62,345 nucleotides of DNA from Gammaproteobacteria bacterium (GTDB lineage: Bacteria > Pseudomonadota > Gammaproteobacteria > Arenicellales > Poriferihabitantaceae), in assembly GCA_024644945.1 (NCBI GenBank), contig JAHEGU010000015.1, positions 1 through 62,345 on the forward strand. Direction: 5' to 3'. Positions 1-9,087 of this stretch are shown here, in pieces. Made by a program: the position numbers and the translations under genes. Numbering within the stretch: the stretch's first letter is position 1; every line of letters begins with the position of its first letter. The notes under the pieces are model-generated. The model was not told the DNA's origin and searched no databases. It was given only the letters and a program-made list of their open reading frames with translations.

Positions 1-64
1 TTTTATCAATCTCCATCTAAAATAGGTCAGTCCTATATTTCAGTGAAATACAATTCAGCCCACC

Positions 65-1387
65 ATGACTAAACCGCAGGTTGCGTTCGAAGGCGCGTTA
101 ACCAAGAGCTTTCGCCGAAAGCCCGACAATACTCCGGACAACAACGATCGGATTGAAATCGGACCCAGTCAGAAAGCATTCGAGCTATGGGCCGAGTTGG
201 GGCTGGAAGCACCGGACGTGCCTGCCCTTCGCGAATACCGGCTGGCGCGGGTGCGCCAGCAACTTCGCGAGCGCGACTACGCTGGCATTCTGCTGACCGA
301 TCCACTTAATCTGCGCTACGCCACTGACAGCACCAACATGCAATTGTGGATCACACACAACCAGGCCAGGGCCTGCTTTATTGCCACCGATGGGCCGGTG
401 GTAATGTTTGACTTTCACGGTTGTGGACACTTGAACGCACATCTGCCGCTGATCGACGAAGTCAGGAGCATGACACCGTTTTTCTATTTTATCGGTGGCA
501 GCCGGTGCGAAGAATTTGCCGCCAAATTCGCCGACGAAGTGGATGACCTGGTTCGCCGACATGGAGCGGGAAATCGACGACTTGCAGTGGATAAGATTGA
601 AATCCACGGTGTGCGTGCATTTGATCGGCTCAATCTGGAAATCATGGACGGCATGGGGCTGATGGAAACTGCCCGCGAAATCAAGAACGAGAACGAGATG
701 CGGGCAATGCGATGCGCGGTCGCATGCTGTGATATAGCCATGCGCGAAATGGAGGACGCCATCACTCCAGAAATCAGTGAGCTTGAACTGTGGTCTCATT
801 TTCATCGGGGTAATATCCGTTATGGCGGCGACTGGCTTGAGACTCGATTATTATCGACCGGGCCGAGAACCAATCCCTGGATGGCCGAGTGCGGCCCACG
901 CATCATTCAAAATGGTGACATCGTAGGTCTGGATACGGACCTGGTGGGAGTGTATGGCTACTGCGTCGATATTTCCCGTACCTGGCTGGCGGGAGACCGC
1001 AGACCCACCCGCGAGCAGAAACAGTTATATCAACTGGCGCACGAACATATCATGCAGAACATGGACGTATTAAAGCCGGGCCTGACATTCAAGGAACTCA
1101 CTTTCGGCGGGCACAGGTTGCCGGAAAAATACCGGGCTCAACGATATGGTGTTAAGTACCACGGCGTCGGTTTGTGCGATGAATATCCGGCGATCATGTA
1201 CCCGGAAGACTGGGAAAGCGGTGGCTATGATGGCGTTTTGCAGCCCGGCATGACGCTCACTGCGGAAGTCTATCTAGGCGAAGTTGGTGGCAAGGAAGGC
1301 GTTAAACTGGAAGACCAGGTACTGATCACCGAGACCGGTTATGAGCTATTGACTCATTATCCGTTTGACAACAGACTCATGAGCTGA
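65..1387 (+). CDS. dddP: DddP-type DMSP lyase (M24 metallopeptidase fold)
   Basis: A 440-residue member of the M24 'pita-bread' family. It is closest to DddP, which cleaves dimethylsulfoniopropionate to DMS and acrylate in the cytoplasm. Seen: the DddP-like stretches NNDRIEIGPSQ near residue 27 and LRYATDSTNMQLW near 83. All six metal ligands of the family are present: D290, D292, D302, H366, E401 and E416. The tyrosine five residues before the His (Y361) and the Asp six residues after it (D372), which correspond to catalytic residues reported for Roseobacter DddP, are also kept. Length fits the family. The gene stands alone, and no clear Shine-Dalgarno precedes the ATG. Alternative: a DddP paralogue acting on another substrate, or a generic M24 hydrolase. 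Confidence 0.8.
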   Translation: MTKPQVAFEGALTKSFRRKPDNTPDNNDRIEIGPSQKAFELWAELGLEAPDVPALREYRLARVRQQLRERDYAGILLTDPLNLRYATDSTNMQLWITHNQARACFIATDGPVVMFDFHGCGHLNAHLPLIDEVRSMTPFFYFIGGSRCEEFAAKFADEVDDLVRRHGAGNRRLAVDKIEIHGVRAFDRLNLEIMDGMGLMETAREIKNENEMRAMRCAVACCDIAMREMEDAITPEISELELWSHFHRGNIRYGGDWLETRLLSTGPRTNPWMAECGPRIIQNGDIVGLDTDLVGVYGYCVDISRTWLAGDRRPTREQKQLYQLAHEHIMQNMDVLKPGLTFKELTFGGHRLPEKYRAQRYGVKYHGVGLCDEYPAIMYPEDWESGGYDGVLQPGMTLTAEVYLGEVGGKEGVKLEDQVLITETGYELLTHYPFDNRLMS

Positions 1388-1627
1388 CGAAAATCGAAGT
1401 CGGCTCCATCGGATTCAGGTCACGACGACTGAACCAGAAACAGATTGTTGAGGTGAATTCTGCCCCCGTCGGAATACAAAGTAGCCCCGCGTTGCCGAAC
1501 TCCTAACAGTCGCCAGGGAAAGCACGCATCAAGAGAATTAAAGATCATCTCTTAGAGTCGATTGCGTCAACTGGCAGTCATGGAAGGCGAGAGATGAGGC
1601 CGCTAACACTTGCCCCACTTCCCACAG

Positions 1628-1801
1628 TCAAAGTATATTGATGCTTACTCCCCGATCGATGCAGTAACCCAGCAACAGTGGGGCTATGGCAGTAAACAAC
1701 ACCATCAATTCCGTAGACAACGACTTGATCGTACCTAGATGCATGCCGCCGTAAATCTCTGCCCAGAATGGGCCATAAAGCAGCGAAGTGCGGTCGCTGA
1801 T
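1628..1801 (-). pseudogene. MFS transporter C-terminal remnant
   Basis: Read on the minus strand, this stretch gives a peptide of about 57 residues beginning SDRTSLLYGPFWAEIYGG and running through SLSTELMVLFTAIAPLLLG to GYCIDRGVSINIL and a stop. This resembles the last transmembrane helices of a major-facilitator transporter. A stop codon lies immediately upstream in the same frame (1802-1804). A second frame at about 1538-1627 may continue the tail. There is no start and no full-length gene, so this is decayed debris. The family call rests on recognising the motif. Confidence 0.5.
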
Positions 1802-2198
1802 TTATTCTGAAAGTAACAAGGGGTGAAGAAGTGTCGGCTTAGACTATCGTAAGCCCGGCAGGTATACGGATGGTGGCACGACCTTATTGGCAGACCTGAC
1901 ATATTGAAGCGGAATGGCGCCTGGAATTCTTACGCAGCAATCTTAGTAATCTGACCGTAATGATCCTGCGAAGGACCGCAGTGATTATTTCTGAGACTTT
2001 TAAGCGGATTAATTAAAACAGCCGCTGCTGCTCCGTTGTCGACCTTCGGCTCGAAAAAGCAGAAGGCATCTTAGCGCCTTAAATGGACAGTCATCGATTT
2101 TTAGAATTGTTGAAACATATCTAAAGTTGCCATTCGCATTCCGATATGTTCCCAAAATGGAACTCTCATTGCTGAGGATTCGCATTTGGTTCAGAGAA
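1802..2198. other. Gene-free decayed stretch
   Basis: About 400 bases between the MFS and SDR remnants. I found no convincing coding frame, RNA gene or strong hairpin in it. It most likely continues the debris field that begins after dddP. Confidence 0.4.
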
Positions 2199-2480
2199 TC
2201 AGTTAGGTCCTTCAGTTAAATTCTCGAACTCGCCAAACTCCGCCTGAAAATCTGGGTGCCAACGGGACAGGGCAGGACGATCTAGAATAACGTCCTGCGT
2301 AGACCATTCTAACCTATGTCCATCTCGCTCAGGGGCTACCTCATTATCTGGACATAGCACATAAAAATCTCTCGCAGCCATTCTTTCAAGAAAGTAGTCA
2401 ACGGTTTGTTCGATGGACCATGCAGCCGCTGGCTTCTCGGGCATATAGGAGGCAATCATATTGGTGCAGATAAAACCCGG
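2199..2480 (-). pseudogene. Short-chain dehydrogenase C-terminal remnant
   Basis: The minus-strand frame encodes about 93 residues matching the C-terminal end of a group of SDR oxidoreductases: VPGFICTNMI, then KPAAAWSIEQTVDYFLERM, DFYVLCPDNEV and RPALSRWHPDF. The Rossmann domain and the YxxxK catalytic region are absent. Residues upstream in the same frame do not look like SDR. This is a truncated pseudogene. It lies beside the MFS remnant and downstream of the DMGDH-like gene, suggesting a former catabolic cluster that has eroded. Confidence 0.65.
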
Positions 2481-2784
2481 AACGAACAAGTGAGCCGAAA
2501 TTGGTCCGCTGCCTGATAGACCCTGTCCTGATCGTAGAAAGATTCCTGGATCACACACACCTGCGCGAGTTACTTGTGTGCGTGCACAGGAGAGCAGGCA
2601 CCGGGATCAACCTTCAACAACCAGGTTCTGAGACTTCGCTCCTGATCATCAAACAGTGGTTTGATTCAGAAACCCTCACTACCACTTTCCTGCCAGAGCA
2701 TATCCTCATGGTTAACGAAACAGAAGTCTCCTTTAGAGAAGCTCATGCTATCAGGATTTGACTGGTTCAAGAATATTTCAGTCG

Positions 2785-5226
2785 TCAGGCTCTGGAACGC
2801 TCTGAAGCTGGGTCCCAAACTGGGTCCGTTATCACGGTTACCGATCTTTTCTGGCCGAGCAGTTCCACCTCAAACTTTTTCCCGTCTTGCGCATAAGAAG
2901 TTTCTACATAGCCAAATCCCAGACTCTTCTTAGTGTAGTGTCCATAGCCACCGGAAGTGGTAATGCCAATCACCTGTTCTCCGTCCAACAACGGTTCTCC
3001 ACCGACAATATCGTTATCCCCCGCCTCGACTTCAAGATACACGATCTTGATCTTCGGTCCTTCAGTCCGCACCTTAAGCGTCCCCTGTCGGCCAATAAAA
3101 GATTCTTTCGACTTGTTGAAAAATCGCTCCACCCCGGCTTCGACTGGGGTAATCTCATTGGTCAGCTCCGCACCCCAACCCTTATAGGCTTTTTCCATGC
3201 GAAGCGAGTTTACGGCATAGGTACCAAAATTGGCGATACCAAACTCCTCCCCAGCCTGCCAAACCGAATCGTATAGCGACAACATCTGATCCATCGGGCA
3301 ATGCAGCTCCCAGCCAAGTTCGCCCACATAGTTCACCCTCAATGCCCGCACGGAGATACCTGCTACCGTGATCTCTTGACCCGTCAGCCAGCGAAAGTTA
3401 TCGTTGGACAGATCAGCATCCGTCACTTTACAGAGCACGTCTCGCGCGCGCGGCCCTGCAACAACCAGCACCCCCCAATCATTTGTGATGTTTTGTATTG
3501 AAACGTCTTCCCCATCCTCGATACCCTGGGTCAATATGGCTAAATCACGCTCTTCGCAGTTAGCACCTGACAGAACGTAGTAGTGATTTTCTGCGAGCCG
3601 CGTAATGGTTGACTCACCATTTAAACGACCTTCAGGCGACAAATAATGGGTCAGGGTAATGCCTCCCACGCGGCCAGGCATTTTGTTGGCACTGATTCGA
3701 TTCAGCAGTTTTTCCGCATCGGCACCGACTACATCATACTTAGCAAAACTCGAGAGATCTAAAATCCCTACGCGCTCGCGCACAGCACAGCACTCCTCAG
3801 CAACCGCCTCGAAAGCATTGTTATGCCGGAAACCGATTTCCTCTTCGCGACCATCCAGTGAAAACCATTTTGGGCGCTCCCAGCCATTGGCTTCTGTAAA
3901 AACACAGCCCTGATCTGAAAGACGATCATACAGTGGTGTAGTGCGCAATTTGCGCCCCGCTGCACGCTCCTCCCCAGGCAGATGCAGCTTGTACATGTGT
4001 TCATAATCTTCGTGTGATTTTGCTTTAGTGTATTGGCCTGGCGCAAAATCGCTGAAACGTCGAGGATCCACTCCGGCCATATTAATTTCGGCGTCGCCAT
4101 AAATCATCCATTGGGACAGGTATTTGCCTGCTCCCGCTCCCGCGGCAATTCCTATGGAAGCACCGTTGCAGTGCCAGAAATTTTTAAGCCCTGCGGCGGG
4201 CCCGAGAAACGGATTACTGTCCGGCGTGTGCGGAATGGCGCCGCATACAACGCGCTTTATCCCCAGATCACCCCACATCGGCACCCTTTCCATGACGCGC
4301 TCAATATAAGGCATGATGTTATCGAAGTCGGGATCAAACAATTCGTTCTCAGAATCCCATTCCGGCCACCCGTCGCGGTGGGTCCAGCACTCCTCGGAAT
4401 TCGCCATCTCATAGATGCCGATCAACGCTGACTTTTGCTCCTGTCGATAATAGGAAGATGGATATGGATCGCGGATTACTGGCATTTCTTCGTCGGTTTC
4501 AACAAAAGTCTGCACTGTGTCCGTAACGATATAAGTATGCTTCATGTTGATCATGGGAATATCCGTTCCTACCATCTGCGAGACCTGTCGCGCGTAACAG
4601 CCTGCCGCGTTGACCACGTGTTCGGCAATGACATTCCCCTGCTCGGTGACCACCTCCCAGTCGCCTGATACCCGTGGCTTGATATCGAGCACGCGATTGT
4701 GGGTCGCGATACTGGCACCGAACTGTCGTGCGCCCTTGGCCATAGCATTGCAAACACCTGCCGGATCCACATGTCCGTCGTTCAGGGTCCACGCGCCCGC
4801 CAATACGCCATCGATATTGGCATAAGGCACCAGCTCTTTGATCTTGGCTGGATCGATGATCTCACATTCAAATCCGATTAGTTTGCCTACACTTACAACA
4901 CGCTCGAACCACTCCACCTCGGCTGGCTTGAGCGCAAATCTGACACCCCCACAACCGTGCCAACTGACATACTGACCCGTCATTTGTTCCAGTTTGGGAT
5001 AAAGATTGACGCCATAATCGTGAATCTTTGCCATATTGTAGTCAGCGATAAAGCTCGGGCATTGGCCGGCCGCATGCCAGGTGGAGCCAGACGTTAATTC
5101 ACCTTTTTCGATCAGCAAACAGTCTGTCCAGCCTTCTTCAGCAAGGTGATAGAGCAGGCTGGCGCCCATGATTCCACCGCCAACAATGACAACTCTTGCT
5201 TGACTTGGGAGTTTTGATTCGGTCAT
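2785..5226 (-). CDS. Dimethylglycine/sarcosine dehydrogenase-like flavoprotein (FAD + GcvT domains)
   Basis: An 813-residue two-module protein. The N-terminal half is a DAO-type FAD domain with GGGIMG at residues 16-21 and the segment TSGSTWHAAG, whose His51 corresponds to the covalent FAD attachment site of mammalian dimethylglycine dehydrogenase. The C-terminal half (from about 430) is a GcvT-like folate-binding and barrel domain. The expected reaction is oxidative N-demethylation of dimethylglycine or sarcosine, passing formaldehyde to tetrahydrofolate. It lies 16 bases downstream of an mttB-family gene on the same strand, so betaine demethylation followed by dimethylglycine oxidation is the natural inference. 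A paralogue lies at 40964-43381. The substrate is not proven. Confidence 0.82.
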   Translation of the reverse strand: MTESKLPSQARVVIVGGGIMGASLLYHLAEEGWTDCLLIEKGELTSGSTWHAAGQCPSFIADYNMAKIHDYGVNLYPKLEQMTGQYVSWHGCGGVRFALKPAEVEWFERVVSVGKLIGFECEIIDPAKIKELVPYANIDGVLAGAWTLNDGHVDPAGVCNAMAKGARQFGASIATHNRVLDIKPRVSGDWEVVTEQGNVIAEHVVNAAGCYARQVSQMVGTDIPMINMKHTYIVTDTVQTFVETDEEMPVIRDPYPSSYYRQEQKSALIGIYEMANSEECWTHRDGWPEWDSENELFDPDFDNIMPYIERVMERVPMWGDLGIKRVVCGAIPHTPDSNPFLGPAAGLKNFWHCNGASIGIAAGAGAGKYLSQWMIYGDAEINMAGVDPRRFSDFAPGQYTKAKSHEDYEHMYKLHLPGEERAAGRKLRTTPLYDRLSDQGCVFTEANGWERPKWFSLDGREEEIGFRHNNAFEAVAEECCAVRERVGILDLSSFAKYDVVGADAEKLLNRISANKMPGRVGGITLTHYLSPEGRLNGESTITRLAENHYYVLSGANCEERDLAILTQGIEDGEDVSIQNITNDWGVLVVAGPRARDVLCKVTDADLSNDNFRWLTGQEITVAGISVRALRVNYVGELGWELHCPMDQMLSLYDSVWQAGEEFGIANFGTYAVNSLRMEKAYKGWGAELTNEITPVEAGVERFFNKSKESFIGRQGTLKVRTEGPKIKIVYLEVEAGDNDIVGGEPLLDGEQVIGITTSGGYGHYTKKSLGFGYVETSYAQDGKKFEVELLGQKRSVTVITDPVWDPASERSRA

Positions 5227-5242
5227 ATTTTATATCTATATA

Positions 5243-6814
5243 TTAATTAGTTACACGCATTTTTTGATGCGGAATAAGAATATTGAATCGGTCTCTGATT
5301 CGCTGATCCATCTCCTCTGAAACATGCGCAGGGAAGTAGGTTTCCAGTATTTCCATGGTTTTCTGCCGCGACCTCACTTCGATTTTATTCGCGCCCAATT
5401 CCATCCACTCGGCAGGTGTCAGCCGATCACCCAGATCAGGATAAACATAGTCTCTTTGCATTCTGGAAAGGGTCGCATCATGACCTAGAAAATGCTCTGG
5501 CCCATTCAGGCACACGTCAGTGATGGTCTCCAACGCAAGGTTTTCGGCGTCCGTCTCAATTCCACGGATACTTCGATTAATCGCGCCAAGCATATCATTG
5601 TCAATGGTGCAGCCTTCGAAACTGAAACCCAGCAAACTCGCCTGCATACCGGCAGACTCATATATCAAATTAGCACCAGAGTGTCCGGCCAAGGACAGGG
5701 TATATCCCTTTTCATAACCGGACTGCGCATCGGGTACTTTTGAATCTGCCATTCCCGCAGCAATCCCCGTAGGCAAATTGTAAAATCTACCCATCTGACC
5801 GCAGGCTGCCATAAGCACCGCTTGTTCTCCACTGCCGCCACTCATAGCACCTGTCCGCAGATCGGACACAAATGGCCACGGACCCGCGATACACGGATGC
5901 CCTGGTACAATCGCATTAGCGTAAACCAATGCCCCCAGAACCTCGGCCCACTCCTGCACCACCGCTCCGGCCAGGGATGCCGGGCTGGTGGCCCCGGCCT
6001 GACCGGCAGCAAGCAACAACACCGGCATACCGCCTTTGATACATACCTCCATGACTTTGCATGCATCTTCCGCAAATCGCATTGGCGGCACAACGAAACA
6101 ACAAGAGACACTGGCAAACGGTCGTTCACGCCACTTCGCTTCACCACCGGCAATTTCATACAGCAGATTTAGGCCTTCTTGTGCATGTTCCGGATCTACA
6201 TAACTGACACCACAATGCTTAGCAGTACCCATGACCGATGCATAAGTTGTGTTGAGATCCATGGCCCTTGGATCCTCAATATCTCTCGCCACCATACAAC
6301 GCTGAAAGAAGTGAATATGCTCAAGCTTATCGACCAGTCTCGCGGCATCGTATAAATCCAAAACTGTCGACTCACGGTACATTCCTTTTCCTGGATAGGC
6401 CTCATGGGTCTTCCACTCGTCAACCACATGTACCGCTGCACCCGCAGTGCCGAAATGCACTTTATTATTACTGAGGTGCATATCGTGAACCGGGTCCTGC
6501 GCGTATAACGTGATGTCTCTCGCGGCATTGGCGATAGTATCTTCAACCAGGCTACGTGGAAACTTTAACCGTCCGTCCTCAAACACACCGCCCGCCTGGG
6601 TGACGTACTCGATACAACTGGGTATCGATCTGGAAAATCCGACGTTTTCAAGCAGATCGAGAATTGTCTCTTGAATGCGCGCGATATCTCCTTCTGAAAG
6701 CGGGAGGTATCGTCCGCCCTCCATCCCTGGGCGCACGGGCTTATTTTCTTCCGTCAGTGGGGCAGCCCGTAACGCTTTACGCGCTACCCTGCCCCCGGCT
6801 CTTCGACTTGCCAT
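5243..6814 (-). CDS. MttB-family (non-pyrrolysine) methyltransferase
   Basis: A 523-residue TIM-barrel protein of the trimethylamine methyltransferase superfamily. The reading frame is complete with no in-frame amber codon, so it belongs to the non-pyrrolysine group. Characterised members demethylate quaternary amines such as glycine betaine and pass the methyl group to a corrinoid protein. Seen: the N-terminal stretch GDIARIQETILDLLENVGFS and the C-terminal GGSGEQAVLMAACGQ, typical of the family. It sits upstream of a dimethylglycine-dehydrogenase-like gene and downstream of a GbdR-like regulator, all on the minus strand. No corrinoid protein gene is in the window. Betaine as substrate is inference. 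Confidence 0.8.
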   Translation of the reverse strand: MASRRAGGRVARKALRAAPLTEENKPVRPGMEGGRYLPLSEGDIARIQETILDLLENVGFSRSIPSCIEYVTQAGGVFEDGRLKFPRSLVEDTIANAARDITLYAQDPVHDMHLSNNKVHFGTAGAAVHVVDEWKTHEAYPGKGMYRESTVLDLYDAARLVDKLEHIHFFQRCMVARDIEDPRAMDLNTTYASVMGTAKHCGVSYVDPEHAQEGLNLLYEIAGGEAKWRERPFASVSCCFVVPPMRFAEDACKVMEVCIKGGMPVLLLAAGQAGATSPASLAGAVVQEWAEVLGALVYANAIVPGHPCIAGPWPFVSDLRTGAMSGGSGEQAVLMAACGQMGRFYNLPTGIAAGMADSKVPDAQSGYEKGYTLSLAGHSGANLIYESAGMQASLLGFSFEGCTIDNDMLGAINRSIRGIETDAENLALETITDVCLNGPEHFLGHDATLSRMQRDYVYPDLGDRLTPAEWMELGANKIEVRSRQKTMEILETYFPAHVSEEMDQRIRDRFNILIPHQKMRVTN

Positions 6815-6900
6815 ATGTTAGGTTGCCATAGTTAGAGGGTGTAGTTCCGGCAAGTATTAAGAAATTAGGCTTATCAAGTCTCAGCATTTACGACTGCAAA

Positions 6901-6951
6901 TGATTGTTTCGCGCCTTCGTTCGGTTTTTAAAAGCAGATATTAAACAATCA
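6901..6951. repeat. Inverted repeat TGATTGTTT / AAACAATCA
   Basis: Nine-base perfect arms at 6901-6909 and 6943-6951 enclose 33 bases. The right arm covers the stop codon of the GlxA-type regulator gene. The arms lie between that gene and the mttB/dmgdh pair, so they could act as a processing or attenuation hairpin or as a regulator site. There is no T-tract typical of an intrinsic terminator. Confidence 0.35.
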
Positions 6952-7938
6952 GGTTTTTCTGCTATCTCTGGGCGTAACCCCGAAGCTCGAGTAGTAGCGA
7001 CTGCTGAAATGGCCGGCGGATTTGAAGCCACACGCTACCGCCACATCGATAATTTTCATCGAGCTTTTCTCTAACATGCGACGGGCTGTTTCCAGTCGAA
7101 GGGTTAAATAGTATCTTGCCGGCGTAGTATTTAGATAACGACGAAACAGCCGTTCAAGCTGCCGTTTCGAAATTCCGACCAGATCTGCGAGCTCTGCTGG
7201 TGTAAGTGGCTGCTCAATATTTGCCTCGATCAATTCAATACATTCGATTAGATCAGGATGGGTAACACCAGTACGTGATTTGATGTCCATTCGCTGAGGC
7301 TCCCCTGCATTGCGAATGTGCGGATGAATCATACTGTCGGCTACCGATGCCGCCAGTTCATGTCCATGATGCTGCTCGATAACATAGAGCATCATATCCA
7401 TAGAGGCCGCACCTCCGGAACAGGTCAATCGACGCTGATCGACCTCATAGACATCGGAAGTAACCTTATACTCAGGCCAGGCCTCCTTAAAATCCCCCAT
7501 GTTTTCCCAATGAGTGGTGCACTGCAGCCCCTCAAGTAATCCCGCTTGTGCCAGCAGGTGACAGCCAGTTTCCAGTCCGGCAATCACTGTGTCAGTTTCA
7601 CCAACATCGTGCAACCACTTTATAACTGATTCATTTGCGAAATTTTCCGGATGAAAAGGACCCGACACCACCAGCATCGCAAACTCCTGGGCATCGGCTA
7701 TCGACATATCTGCTGTCTGGATCATGCCACTAGAGGAAGTCACCTGCTGACCGTCATCACTGATTATTCGCCATTGATAAAGCGGTTTTTTAGAAAGACG
7801 GTTTGCAATCCGCAAGGGCTCAAGCGCAGAGATAAATGGCAGCATGTTGAACGAATCAACCAGGTAAAACCCAATAGTGCGGTCAGCCCCCACATGGACT
7901 CGACCATATTCAATTTGATTCATGGTAACGCTAAACAC
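6949..7938 (-). CDS. GlxA/GbdR-like AraC-family regulator with DJ-1/PfpI domain
   Basis: A 329-residue transcription regulator. Residues about 20-190 form a DJ-1/PfpI-like ligand domain, with the segment GLETGCHLLAQAGLLEG at 121-137 followed by TTHWEN. Residues about 225-325 are an AraC-type double helix-turn-helix (LADLVGISKRQLERLFRRYL and the second helix VAVACGFKSAGHFSSRYY). This architecture is that of GbdR and CdhR, which sense glycine betaine, dimethylglycine or carnitine in pseudomonads. It is encoded just upstream of the mttB/dmgdh pair on the same strand and diverges from the dehydrogenase at 8031. Control of both units is inferred. Confidence 0.82.
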   Translation of the reverse strand: MFSVTMNQIEYGRVHVGADRTIGFYLVDSFNMLPFISALEPLRIANRLSKKPLYQWRIISDDGQQVTSSSGMIQTADMSIADAQEFAMLVVSGPFHPENFANESVIKWLHDVGETDTVIAGLETGCHLLAQAGLLEGLQCTTHWENMGDFKEAWPEYKVTSDVYEVDQRRLTCSGGAASMDMMLYVIEQHHGHELAASVADSMIHPHIRNAGEPQRMDIKSRTGVTHPDLIECIELIEANIEQPLTPAELADLVGISKRQLERLFRRYLNTTPARYYLTLRLETARRMLEKSSMKIIDVAVACGFKSAGHFSSRYYSSFGVTPRDSRKT

Positions 7939-8030
7939 GACGGCTGCAAATTACGATGCTATTATCATGACGAATCGCAGTAATAACAAGATCGGGGCTT
8001 CACAATTTACATACACCACAGGCACATAAA

Positions 8031-8906
8031 ATGTTGAATATCGCAGTGATAGGAACCGGGAACATGGGTGCGCCAATGTCTATCAATCTGGCCAAAGCGG
8101 GACACCATGTCAAGGTGTTTGATATCGTCCCGGAAAAGATGGCGCCACTTAAGGTCCACGGCATTGCTGCCGCTGAAGATCATCGCAGTGCAGTCGTTGA
8201 CGCAGATATAATTCTGACCATGTTACCCACAGGCGTTGAAGTCAAGGAAGTTTACTTTGAGCAGGCAATGCAACATGCGGCTGCAGGAAGCATACTCATC
8301 GACAGTTCTACCATAGATCTCAATGACGCCCATGCTGTGCATGTCGTTGCCAAGGATAAGGGATTCTTGATGATTGATGCCCCGGTGTCAGGCGGCACCG
8401 CTGGCGCCGCTGCCGGCACCCTCACCTTTATGGTGGGCGGAAGTGAACATGCGCTAAACACGGCTTCTCCCGCGCTTTCGGCGATGGGCGCCAGAGTCGT
8501 TCACTGTGGTGATGCGGGTATGGGACAAGCGGCCAAAATGTGCAATAACATGATGCTTGGCATTCAAATGGCTTCAGTAGTCGAAGGTTTCCATCTTGCG
8601 CGAAGAGTTGGGCTTAGCAATGAAAAGCTGTATGAGGTAGCCTCCAGTTCATCAGGCAACTGTTTCTCTCTGACCGCATTTTGCCCTATACCCGGGATAG
8701 TCGAAGTTTCACCTTCAAATAATGATTACCGCCCCGGGTTTTCAACAGATTTGATGCTAAAAGATATGCGTCTGGCGCTTAACGCAGCGCAACAGAAACG
8801 CCTTGACCTGGACATGGCACCGATCGCGGCCGATTTGTACCAGCAATTCAGTGATGATGGCAATGGCGATCTGGACTTTTCGGCCATCTATAAAATGCTC
8901 GAATAA
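8031..8906 (+). CDS. 3-hydroxyisobutyrate dehydrogenase family oxidoreductase (MmsB-like)
   Basis: A 291-residue beta-hydroxyacid dehydrogenase, close to the usual family length. The Rossmann motif GTGNMG lies at residues 8-13, DSSTID at 91-96 and the substrate motif APVSGGTAGAAAGTL at 117-131. The catalytic Lys169 sits in GQAAKMCNNMMLG with the conserved Asn four residues later. Known relatives oxidise 3-hydroxyisobutyrate, tartronate semialdehyde or related acids using NAD(P). It diverges from the GbdR-like regulator across 92 bases, so it may be part of that regulon. Possible roles include valine breakdown or handling 3-hydroxypropionate from DMSP cleavage; the sequence alone does not decide. 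Confidence 0.82.
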   Translation: MLNIAVIGTGNMGAPMSINLAKAGHHVKVFDIVPEKMAPLKVHGIAAAEDHRSAVVDADIILTMLPTGVEVKEVYFEQAMQHAAAGSILIDSSTIDLNDAHAVHVVAKDKGFLMIDAPVSGGTAGAAAGTLTFMVGGSEHALNTASPALSAMGARVVHCGDAGMGQAAKMCNNMMLGIQMASVVEGFHLARRVGLSNEKLYEVASSSSGNCFSLTAFCPIPGIVEVSPSNNDYRPGFSTDLMLKDMRLALNAAQQKRLDLDMAPIAADLYQQFSDDGNGDLDFSAIYKMLE

Positions 8907-9087
8907 TCCTAATAGAATCGGCTCTGACAGAAATAGCCGGAACAGTCTTTAGTTGGTGCAGAAAAGTGAGTGCAAAATCTATTCCAAGTGTTTGTCGTGA
9001 CAGTCTTACGGTAGTCACAGCACTAGGTTTGACAGTTGTTAAAACAATCAAATTAAAACCGGCCTCAGTAGATACAGCAAAATAATA

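Noticed and set aside
69..805. Long minus-strand frames opposite dddP
   Set aside because: They are antisense shadows of a strongly supported gene and match no family.
2501..2933. Plus-strand frames of about 90 residues left of the dmgdh gene
   Set aside because: They overlap the SDR debris and the end of dmgdh, have no family resemblance and no ribosome site.
5243..6814. Possible pyrrolysine-dependent MttB
   Set aside because: The reading frame is continuous with no in-frame amber codon; the same holds for 44231-45751.
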